A DNA stretch of 9,585 nucleotides from JANPPS01 sp031428635 (GTDB lineage: Bacteria; Pseudomonadota; Alphaproteobacteria; Acetobacterales; Acetobacteraceae): contig JANPPS010000056.1 in the NCBI GenBank assembly GCA_031428635.1, positions 1 through 9,585 on the forward strand, written 5' to 3'. Below, one piece after another: positions 1 through 5,613 of this stretch; the first letter of the stretch is position 1, and each line of letters opens with the position of its first letter. The notes under the pieces are model-generated. The model did no database searches. It worked only from the letters and a program-made list of their open reading frames with translations, and was not told the origin of the DNA. The translations under genes were made by a program, and so were the position numbers.

Positions 1-513
1 CGCCTGCAGCGCATGGCCGAACGCGTAATCGACCGTCAGGAAGAACCAGCGCCGCCCGCCGCCCGCGACCACGCCGCGCGCCAGGGCCACTGCCAGCGCC
101 CGGGTGTTGTACGTCCATTGGATCACATGCGTGGGGCACCCGGCGGTCAATGCCGTGGACCCCGCCCCGCTGAATAATACCAGCCGGTTACGGGCGCGCG
201 CCAATTCCACCACGGCCAGGGCGGTGGCGGAATTGGGTACGTCCAGCACGGCCGCCACGCCCTGATCGAACCATGCCCGCGCCTGCGCCGCGCCCACGTC
301 CGGCCGGTCACCCATGTCGGCCACCAGCAGCCCGACATCCGCACCGGAATCCGCAATCGCCATGCGCGCAGCCAGCACGGACCCGCTACCGGCCCCGTCT
401 GCCGCCGGGCCAGACAGCGTGGTGAGCACGCCGATACGGGGCTGGGCCGCGCGCGCCGGGCGGGTCAGCGCGGCCCCGGCCAGGGTAAGGGTAGTCCGGC
501 GAGTGAGTGTCAT
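1..513 (-). CDS. ABC transporter substrate-binding protein, amide/branched-chain amino acid type (C-terminus outside window)
   Basis: This is probably the periplasmic ligand-binding component of an ABC importer of the branched-chain amino acid/amide family (type I periplasmic-binding fold). The first 171 residues are visible and the frame is open to the window edge. The N-terminus has a twin-arginine-like export signal: TRRTTLTLAG at residues 4-13, then an ARA/AQ cleavage-like site near residues 21-24. The mature part opens with RIGVLTTLSGP (26-36), the usual first strand and ligand loop of this fold. GGRRWFFLTVDYAFG (152-166) is typical of the inter-domain region in this family. The ATG at 513 is preceded, seven bases away, by a TAGGA ribosome-binding site. 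The gene diverges from the lutB remnant. The substrate cannot be told from this half, and no permease or ATPase gene is in view. The family call is firm; the ligand is unknown. Confidence 0.85.
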   Translation of the reverse strand, partial: MTLTRRTTLTLAGAALTRPARAAQPRIGVLTTLSGPAADGAGSGSVLAARMAIADSGADVGLLVADMGDRPDVGAAQARAWFDQGVAAVLDVPNSATALAVVELARARNRLVLFSGAGSTALTAGCPTHVIQWTYNTRALAVALARGVVAGGGRRWFFLTVDYAFGHALQA

Positions 514-577
514 GCCGCATTCCTAACCTTGGTGTTGCGCCCCGGCCACGCTAGATTACGGTGACGGGAGTTCGCCC
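514..577. promoter_or_regulatory. Divergent intergenic region between the ABC binding protein and the lutB remnant
   Basis: This 64-base spacer separates two outward-facing starts and must hold the 5' signals of the ABC binding protein, plus those of the plus-strand unit if that unit still has its own promoter. Two ribosome-binding sites are visible: TAGGA on the minus strand (521-525) and GGGAG on the plus strand (566-570), seven bases before the ATG at 578. I could not identify a convincing -35/-10 pair. Confidence 0.4.
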
Positions 578-721
578 ATGCAAACGACGTCGCCAAAATC
601 CAAGCAGAACGCCCACGACGCCCTGGCTCATGCCGGGTTGCAGAAGGTGCTGGCGTTCAGCAAGTTGGCTTTCGTCGCCCGTCGCACCATCGCCCGCCTG
701 CCGGGTGGTGGGGCCGTATGA
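578..721 (+). pseudogene. lutB: lutB remnant: N-terminal stub of a lactate-utilization iron-sulfur protein
   Basis: This 47-codon frame starts with ATG behind a good GGGAG ribosome-binding site. Its first ~42 residues look like the N-terminus of LutB/LldF, the iron-sulfur subunit of the LutABC L-lactate oxidation complex. The recognisable pattern is MQ-TS, K-NA--AL, LQK-LA, FVA-R, then LP. Full-length LutB is about 470 residues, with a LUD domain and two iron-sulfur cysteine motifs, and none of that is present. After the LP codons at 698-703 the frame enters DNA that reads as LutC in another frame, and it ends at TGA 719-721. I infer an internal deletion that removed almost all of lutB and the first two thirds of lutC. 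The match rests on memory of the family pattern over a short stretch; a chance small ORF is the alternative. Confidence 0.55.
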
Positions 722-902
722 AGACGCGTGGGACCTGCTGCGCGCCGGATACGGGCCGGGTTCGTTTATGCCGCGTAACGTGATGCCCGTGACTGGCCCG
801 TCGCGATCGGCCGATATTGAGCAGACGCTGGAACTGGGAGCGCATAGCCCCCGGCGGCTGCACATCGTGCTGATCGAGGACGATACCGCCGCACGATCAT
901 GA
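702..902 (+). pseudogene. lutC: lutC remnant: C-terminal part of a LUD-domain protein
   Basis: From codon 702 this frame reads as the end of a LUD-domain protein of the LutC/YkgG group, the third subunit of the lactate-utilization complex. RVVGPYEDAWDLLR is the strand and helix before the signature. GPSRSADIEQTLELGAH and PRRLHIVLIED follow, and these are the most conserved C-terminal motifs of the family. About 66 residues remain of a usual ~220. Upstream, the same frame continues back to a GTG at 561, but that part (many Arg, Trp, Ser and Cys) looks non-coding and overlaps the lutB stub in another frame. The TGA at 900-902 overlaps the ATG of the Smr gene as ATGA, so translation of this remnant may still feed smr. 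The LUD identity is strong; that it is broken is inferred from the missing N-terminal two thirds. Confidence 0.75.
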
Positions 903-1471
903 TCCGCCGTCGGGTATTATCGGAGTACGACCGGACGGTGTGGGCGGTGTACGCCCAGCTGCTGCGGCCGTTGCCGGGCGTCACGGTGCCAGCCGCGCCG
1001 ATGGTGGAGGCGATGCTGGGCATCACGGGGCCAGGCGTCTTGGGGCCAGGCGCGCCGCCGATGGGGACAGTGGCGGCCCCGGCGCCGCGTGACCTACCAG
1101 CACCCCGGCCCGGGCGCGGCAGGCTGGGTCCGCTTGCCGTCGGCACGCACCCGCCCGGCGTCGACCGCGCGACCTGGGAACGGTTTCGCACCGGCAAGCT
1201 ACCGGCCGCCCGCACGCTGGACTTGCACGGCCGCACCGCCGCCCGGGCGTTCACGGCGCTGCATGGATTTCTGGGCGGGTGCCATGCCGAGGGGCTACGC
1301 TGCGTGGAGGTTATTACCGGTCGTGGCGCCGGTGAGGGCGGGGTGATCCGACGGGAGTTCCCAATCTGGCTGAACGAGCCCGGCCTGCGGTCGATGGTGC
1401 TGGCCGCGGCGCATCCGCATGCGGCCAATCCGGGTTCAGTCCGGCTATTGCTGAAGCGCACTCGGGGGTGA
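899..1471 (+). CDS. Smr/MutS-family domain protein
   Basis: This 190-residue protein has a C-terminal Smr (small MutS-related) domain, a fold linked to nucleic-acid binding or nicking; the cellular role of stand-alone bacterial Smr proteins is poorly defined. The domain starts at LDLHG (107-111), its hallmark. ITGRGAGEGG (139-148) is the TGRG loop, and the domain ends with HPHAANPGSVRLLLKR (172-187), where many homologues have HGG-GA-YV-LRR. Residues 1-27 (charged, ending RPLPG) match the usual N-terminus of the alphaproteobacterial family. Residues 42-82 form a Gly/Pro/Ala-rich linker that is likely disordered. Length and layout look complete. The ATG overlaps the stop codon of the LutC remnant (ATGA), so initiation is probably coupled to translation of that fragment; I see no strong independent ribosome-binding site. 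Confidence 0.9.
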   Translation: MIRRRVLSEYDRTVWAVYAQLLRPLPGVTVPAAPMVEAMLGITGPGVLGPGAPPMGTVAAPAPRDLPAPRPGRGRLGPLAVGTHPPGVDRATWERFRTGKLPAARTLDLHGRTAARAFTALHGFLGGCHAEGLRCVEVITGRGAGEGGVIRREFPIWLNEPGLRSMVLAAAHPHAANPGSVRLLLKRTRG

Positions 1472-1493
1472 CGCGCGCGGCGGCGGGCGTCAT

Positions 1494-1514
1494 AACCGCC
1501 AAAAACGGGGGGTT
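1494..1514 (+). promoter_or_regulatory. Possible hairpin covering the ribosome-binding site of the exported hydrolase gene
   Basis: AACCGCC (1494-1500) can pair with GGGGGTT (1508-1514) with one G/G mismatch, around an A-rich loop. The 3' arm is the G-run that should act as the ribosome-binding site for ATG 1519. The pairing could therefore limit initiation unless ribosomes finishing smr at 1471 open it. The stem is short and imperfect, and no T-tract follows, so a terminator is unlikely. Confidence 0.22.
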
Positions 1515-1518
1515 AATA

Positions 1519-2562
1519 ATGATGCTGTGCCGCTTGCTCGCGCTTGCACTCGCTTTACCAGCGACGGTGCTGGCCGCAGAACCAAAGCAGACCGATTGCG
1601 TGCTGCCCGCGTTCACGTTCCACACGGGCGAGACCCTGCCGAACCTGCGGCTGCACACCACCACGCTCGGCGAACCCACAAGTGAGGCCGTGCTGATTTT
1701 GCATGGCACGGCCGGGTCCGGCACCGGGCTGCTGGTGCCGGGATTTGGCGGCGCGCTGTTCGGTCCGGGTCAGGTACTCGACGCGGCGCGGTACTACGTC
1801 ATCCTGCCAGACTCGCTGGGTGCCGGAAAATCAGCGAGACCATCGGACGGGCTGCGGGCCGCATTCCCGCGCTATAATTATGCGGACATGGTGCTGGCGC
1901 AGTACCGGGTCGTGACGGAGTGCCTGGGTGTGCGCCATTTGCGGCTGGTGCTCGGTAACTCGATGGGCGGCATGAACGCGTGGGTGTGGGGCACGGCGTA
2001 TCCGGGGTTCGTGGACGCGCTGGTGCCGATGGCCTCGCAGCCCGCCGCCATGGCCAGCCGCAACTGGATGATGCGGCGCGCGCTGATCGAAAGTATTCGC
2101 CAGGACCCGGCCTACATGGGCGGGGCGTACACGGTGCAGCCGGGCTCGCTGCGACTGGCCAACGTGCTGTTCGGCATCGGCACCAATGGCGGCACAGTGG
2201 CCTATCAGGCGCAGGCACCCACGACCGCGCAGGCCGACGCCCTGGTGGACGCCGCGCTAACCGCAGCGCCGCCAGCGGACGCCAACGACTTTATCTGGCA
2301 ATGGGATTCGTCCCGCGACTTCGACCCGGCACCAGGGCTCGAACACATCACCGCCGCCGTGCTGGCCATCAATAGCGCCGATGATGAGCGAAATCCGCCC
2401 GAGACCGGCGTGATGGGCCGCGGCCTGGCCCGCATACCGGGTGCACGGCTGCTGCTAATACCCGCCAGCGCGGAGACGCGCGGCCATGGTACGACGGGTA
2501 TAGCGCGGTTTTGGGCGTCGCAGCTGGGCGAGTTCCTGGCAGGGGTAAAGCCGCCAGGCTGA
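1519..2562 (+). CDS. Exported alpha/beta hydrolase, homoserine acetyltransferase-like
   Basis: This alpha/beta-hydrolase-fold protein resembles the homoserine O-acetyltransferase (MetX)-like group in layout. With the ATG at 1519 it has 347 residues and begins with a clear Sec signal: M-M-L-C-R, then a Leu/Ala core, and cleavage after TVLA (16-19). LHGTAGSG (61-68) is the oxyanion-side HG motif. GNSMGG (146-151) is the nucleophile elbow with Ser148. The acid is probably Asp288 or Asp289 in NSADDERNPPE, and the base is His323 in RGHGTTG. The triad therefore looks complete. Export argues against methionine biosynthesis and for a periplasmic esterase or acyltransferase of unknown substrate. I chose the ATG at 1519 because it gives a signal peptide right at the start and follows a G-run six bases upstream. 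A GTG at 1468 in the same frame, overlapping the smr stop, is less likely. Confidence 0.88.
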   Translation: MMLCRLLALALALPATVLAAEPKQTDCVLPAFTFHTGETLPNLRLHTTTLGEPTSEAVLILHGTAGSGTGLLVPGFGGALFGPGQVLDAARYYVILPDSLGAGKSARPSDGLRAAFPRYNYADMVLAQYRVVTECLGVRHLRLVLGNSMGGMNAWVWGTAYPGFVDALVPMASQPAAMASRNWMMRRALIESIRQDPAYMGGAYTVQPGSLRLANVLFGIGTNGGTVAYQAQAPTTAQADALVDAALTAAPPADANDFIWQWDSSRDFDPAPGLEHITAAVLAINSADDERNPPETGVMGRGLARIPGARLLLIPASAETRGHGTTGIARFWASQLGEFLAGVKPPG

Positions 2563-2566
2563 TCGC

Positions 2567-2941
2567 CTACGCCGCCGGGCGGTACGCCGCGCACAGCTTG
2601 TTGCCGTCCGGATCGCGCATGTAGGCCAACCAGACCACGCCGCCGCGCATACCCGGCGCGTCCTCGACCGCGGTGCCGCCATGGGTCACACCGGCATGGT
2701 GCCAGGCATCGCCCTCGGCCTCGCTTTCGACCTTGAAGCCGACCGTGCCGCCATTGGCGCCGCACGCCGGATCACCGTCGATTGGCGTGGTGATCATCAG
2801 CCGGCCGCCGCGATGCGCGTACATCAGCCGGTTTTTGGCGTCGATGGTGCCGGGCTCCCCGCCCATCGCGCCGATCAGGGCGTCGTAGAACACCTTCGAC
2901 CGCGGGATATCGTTGCTGCCGAGCATGATGTGGTTGAACAT
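2567..2941 (-). CDS. VOC-family (glyoxalase/bleomycin-resistance fold) protein
   Basis: This is a single-domain vicinal-oxygen-chelate protein of 124 residues, about the usual length for a one-module pair of beta-alpha-beta units. The N-terminal MFNHIMLGSNDIPRSKVFYD (1-20) holds the first metal-ligand position, His4, and the helix typical of the family. GTVGFKVES (65-73) and a following AW-HHAG helix open the second half. The C-terminal YMRDPDGNKLCAAYRP (107-122) is the RDPDGN-K signature. The ATG at 2941 is chosen because GAAGGAAG lies just upstream at proper spacing; a longer in-frame start at 2995 would add 18 residues unlike the family. The substrate is unknown: members include glyoxalases, dioxygenases and antibiotic-binding proteins. 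It converges on the hydrolase gene with a 4-base gap and diverges from the DUF2848 gene. Confidence 0.9.
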   Translation of the reverse strand: MFNHIMLGSNDIPRSKVFYDALIGAMGGEPGTIDAKNRLMYAHRGGRLMITTPIDGDPACGANGGTVGFKVESEAEGDAWHHAGVTHGGTAVEDAPGMRGGVVWLAYMRDPDGNKLCAAYRPAA

Positions 2942-3036
2942 TGCGCTTCCTTCGTTGTCCGCCGGTCGTACCGGCGCCGGCGCACAGTGCCTCAACCGGG
3001 ATGCATGGGCACCCCCGTACCAGCGCGGAGACAGCC
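2942..3036. promoter_or_regulatory. Divergent control region with a perfect GC-rich dyad
   Basis: This 95-base spacer lies between two outward-facing genes. It holds a perfect inverted repeat, CGCCGGT-CGT-ACCGGCG (2960-2976), followed directly by overlapping palindromes CCGGCGCCGG (2971-2980) and GCGCCGGCGC (2974-2983). The dyad starts about 20 bases upstream of the VOC start, where a repressor or activator could act on both genes. Ribosome-binding sites are GAAGGAAG for the VOC gene and GGAG (3028-3031) for DUF2848. No clear -35/-10 elements are visible, and GC-rich palindromes are common in this DNA, so operator function is a guess. Confidence 0.3.
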
Positions 3037-3714
3037 ATGCTCACATTCGACCGAGTATCCAACGCCGGCCACGACCGGGTCAGCTTCCAGCCCTGCCGTC
3101 TGATCGTCGCGGGATGGACCGGACGTGACCAGGATCGCGTGCAGCATCATATCCGGGAATTGGCGGCGATCGGGGTGCCTGGGCCCGGCTCGATACCGCT
3201 ATTCTATCGCGTTTCCGCCAGCAACCTGACCCAGGACCCAACCGTGACGGTATTGGGCCGTACGAGTTCGGGTGAGGTGGAGCCGGTCATCGTCTCCATG
3301 GATGACGGTCTGTGGTTCGGCGTCGGGTCGGATCACACGGACCGGGAGGCCGAGACCGTCGGTATCGCCCTTTCGAAGCAGCTCTGTGGCAAGCCGGTCG
3401 GACGTAGCCTATGGCGGCTCGAGGAGGTCGAACCGCATTACGACGCGCTGATTATCCGCGCGCACGCGACGATCGATGGCACGCGGACACTGTATCAGGA
3501 GGGACGGCTTGCCGAATTGCGGCTGCCGCGTGATCTGCTCGATCGTCTGGAACCCGGCCAATCGGCCCCGGGCATGGTGATGTACGGCGGCACCGTATCG
3601 GCGATCGGCGGCATACGGCCGGCTGCGCGGTTTGAGATGGAGCTGCACGACCCCGTGCTCGGCCGTCGCTTACACCACGCCTACGACGTCGCGTGCTTGC
3701 CCGTGATTACGTGA
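3037..3714 (+). CDS. DUF2848 family protein
   Basis: This 225-residue protein fits the DUF2848 family, which is known mainly from proteobacteria and has no firmly assigned reaction. Recognisable family blocks are AGWTGRD (25-31), VPGPGSIPLFYRVS (47-60), VSMDDGLWFGVGSDHTDRE (86-104), SKQLCGKPVGRSLWRLEEV (113-131) and MVMYGGT (180-186). The conserved SDHTDRE and CGKP blocks may form an active or metal site, which is inference. The family is often thought to resemble fumarylacetoacetate-hydrolase-like proteins; I cannot confirm that here. The ATG at 3037 is chosen for the GGAG five bases upstream and because family-like sequence starts there; the in-frame ATG at 2941 adds 32 low-complexity residues across the divergent spacer. 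There is no signal peptide, so it is cytoplasmic. It converges on ggt with a 30-base gap. Confidence 0.88.
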   Translation: MLTFDRVSNAGHDRVSFQPCRLIVAGWTGRDQDRVQHHIRELAAIGVPGPGSIPLFYRVSASNLTQDPTVTVLGRTSSGEVEPVIVSMDDGLWFGVGSDHTDREAETVGIALSKQLCGKPVGRSLWRLEEVEPHYDALIIRAHATIDGTRTLYQEGRLAELRLPRDLLDRLEPGQSAPGMVMYGGTVSAIGGIRPAARFEMELHDPVLGRRLHHAYDVACLPVIT

Positions 3715-3744
3715 TTGCCGGGTGTGGCGAGGCGATATCCACTC

Positions 3745-5499
3745 TCATTCCCCAACTGCCGCACCCGCCGGTCGCCGGTCGTCATTGGCGCCATATAGCA
3801 GCCCCGGACGCATCCGGCTCAGCGCGCTGTCACTTGTGGACGCGTCTGCTCCGGCCGCACGCTCTATGCCCACGGCCACTATTTCCGCCGCACCCCACGG
3901 CACTTGCTCCGTGATCGTGTACCCCTGGTCCCGCAGCAGCGCCGCCGTGTCGGGGGATAGCGCGAACGGCTCGGCATACAGCACGTCCGGCAGCCATTGG
4001 TGGTGGATGCGCGGCGCGTCCACCGCCTCCTGCGGGGCCATGCCGTGATCGAGCATGTTCACGATCGTCTGCAACACGATCGTGATAATGCGCGATCCGC
4101 CGGGCGACCCCGTAACCAGGATCGTCTTGCCATCGCGCGTGAGTATTGTGGGCGCCATCGAGCTCAGCGGGCGCTTACCGGGGGCCACCGCGTTCGCCTG
4201 GCCCTGCACGAGCCCGGATAGGTTGGGGACGCCCACCTTGATCGTGAAATCGTCCATCTCGTTATTCAGTAAAAATCCGGTCCCGTCCGCCACCGCGAAC
4301 GCGCCGAACGCGCCGTTGATCGTGTACGTGACCGCGACTGCATTGCCGGCCCGGTCAACGATCGAGTAGTGCGTCGTCTCTGTCTTTTCATGCGGGGCCG
4401 TGCCGGGACGCAGGTCTTGGGACGGCGTGGCACGGGGGCCGATCTGGGCGCGGATGGCCGCCGCGTACTCGGGCGACAGCAGCCGTTCGATCGGGTTGGT
4501 CACGAACGCCGGGTCACCGAGGTACGTGTTGCGATCGAGGTAGGCGTGGCGCATCGCCTCCGTCATCACGTGCACCGATTGCGCGCCATGCCAGCCCATG
4601 GTCGTCAGGTCGTAGCCGGCCAGCACCTGCAGGATCTCGCAAATCGTGGTGCCGCCGCTCGACGGGGGCGGTGCGGACAGGATTACGGCACCGCGATAGC
4701 CGCAGCGCAGCGGCAGGGTGTCGGTGATGGTGTAGCGGGCGAAGTCGTCCTCCGTCAGGATGCCGCCGTCCTGACGCGACAGGGCGGCGACGGCGGCGGG
4801 GATGCGGCCCTTGTAGAAGCCGTCAGTGCCGTGGGCGGCGATGTCGCGCAGCGTCTGGGCCAGTTCGGGCTGCCGCAGCCGCTCACCGGGGCGAAAGCTG
4901 GTGCCGTCGGGGGATAAAAAAATACGCGCGGCGGCAGGCGATTTACGAAAATCAGCGAACTTGCTGTCGAGGATGTCCGTGTCGCCGCGGGTGAGCGTGA
5001 ACCCGTCTTGGGCCAGGGCGATTGCCGGGGCCAGCAGGGTGGCGCGGTCCATGGTGCCGTACTTTTCGCGCGCTGCCTCCAGCCCCATCACCGTGCCGGG
5101 CACCCCAGCGGCGCGGCTGCCAAACAGACTGGTGCCGGGGATAACGTCGCGGTTGGCATTCAGGTACATGTCGGCCGTGGCGGCCGCGGGCGCCGTTTCC
5201 CGAAAATTGATAAACCGGTCGCGCCCGTCGGCCAGGTGCAGGACCATGAACCCGCCGCCACCGATATTGCCGCAACAGGGATTTACGACCGCCTGCGCGT
5301 AACCGACCGCCACCGCCGCATCGACCGCGTTGCCGCCGCGGCGGAGGATGTCTGCGCCGACCTCGGATGCGATGCGCTGGGCGCTGACAACCATGCCACG
5401 CTGACCCTCGACCGCCGGGGCGGAGGCGGCGATCGCGGCGGTGCCGCACAGGGCGAGTGCGAGGAGCGTGATTACCGGTTTGATCATGCGTATCGCCAT
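3745..5499 (-). CDS. ggt: Gamma-glutamyltransferase (glutathione hydrolase), periplasmic proenzyme
   Basis: GGT cleaves the gamma-glutamyl bond of glutathione and transfers the glutamyl group to water or an amino acid, in the periplasm. The 584-residue proenzyme has the usual length. An N-terminal signal peptide (positive start, ITLLALALCGTAAIA core, cleavage near residues 24-25) is followed by the large subunit with NPCCGNIGGGGFM (73-85) and FRETAP (99-104), where Arg100 should bind the alpha-carboxylate. Autocleavage is expected before Thr375 in TTHYS, the N-terminal nucleophile of the small subunit. Asn395, Asp417, Ser446-Ser447 in KRPLSSM and the GSPGGSR loop (464-470) match binding residues of the E. 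coli enzyme. The enzyme looks intact. The ATG at 5499 has no clear ribosome-binding site; ATG 5487 is an alternative with the same signal peptide. It lies downstream of gshB in the same direction, 114 bases apart, which fits a glutathione-turnover unit. Confidence 0.96.
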   Translation of the reverse strand: MAIRMIKPVITLLALALCGTAAIAASAPAVEGQRGMVVSAQRIASEVGADILRRGGNAVDAAVAVGYAQAVVNPCCGNIGGGGFMVLHLADGRDRFINFRETAPAAATADMYLNANRDVIPGTSLFGSRAAGVPGTVMGLEAAREKYGTMDRATLLAPAIALAQDGFTLTRGDTDILDSKFADFRKSPAAARIFLSPDGTSFRPGERLRQPELAQTLRDIAAHGTDGFYKGRIPAAVAALSRQDGGILTEDDFARYTITDTLPLRCGYRGAVILSAPPPSSGGTTICEILQVLAGYDLTTMGWHGAQSVHVMTEAMRHAYLDRNTYLGDPAFVTNPIERLLSPEYAAAIRAQIGPRATPSQDLRPGTAPHEKTETTHYSIVDRAGNAVAVTYTINGAFGAFAVADGTGFLLNNEMDDFTIKVGVPNLSGLVQGQANAVAPGKRPLSSMAPTILTRDGKTILVTGSPGGSRIITIVLQTIVNMLDHGMAPQEAVDAPRIHHQWLPDVLYAEPFALSPDTAALLRDQGYTITEQVPWGAAEIVAVGIERAAGADASTSDSALSRMRPGLLYGANDDRRPAGAAVGE

Positions 5500-5517
5500 T
5501 GATGCCGGATCAGCTAT

Positions 5518-5539
5518 CCACCGCCCGGGACGGTGGCAA
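5518..5539 (-). promoter_or_regulatory. Candidate ggt promoter with a dyad between -35-like and -10-like elements
   Basis: Read on the minus strand, TTGCCA (5534-5539) resembles a -35 box. It is followed by a perfect inverted repeat, CCACCG-TCCCGGG-CGGTGG (5518-5536), then ATAGCT and the ggt start about 20 bases on. The dyad would sit inside the promoter spacer, a classic operator position. The -10-like part is poor, and there is no T-tract that would make it a gshB terminator. A further inverted repeat, CAAGGGC (5537-5543) and GCCCTTG (5582-5588), flanks it in the gshB-ggt spacer. Function is unproven. Confidence 0.25.
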
Positions 5540-5613
5540 GGGCAGGACCCCAGCTGAACGCCGTCCCCGTACTGGTTCGTAGCCCTTGTCCGCGCCGGGC
5601 CGTGATCCGCCGC

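Noticed and set aside
561..701. The 5' extension of the LutC frame back to a GTG at 561
   Set aside because: The residues before 702 (Arg/Trp/Ser/Cys-rich) do not resemble LUD proteins and overlap the better LutB-like frame from 578.
551..865. Minus-strand open frames opposite the lut remnants (104 and 68 codons)
   Set aside because: Their compositions are Arg/Ser/His-rich without family motifs, whereas the plus strand carries recognisable LUD sequence with correct coupling to smr.
766..1461. Long minus-strand open frame across smr
   Set aside because: It is a GC-rich shadow of the smr gene, with no signature; the plus strand has LDLHG and TGRG motifs.
1468..1518. GTG at 1468 as start of the hydrolase
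   Set aside because: It would put 17 extra residues before a clean signal peptide. The overlap with the smr stop is attractive but the ATG at 1519 has a better context.
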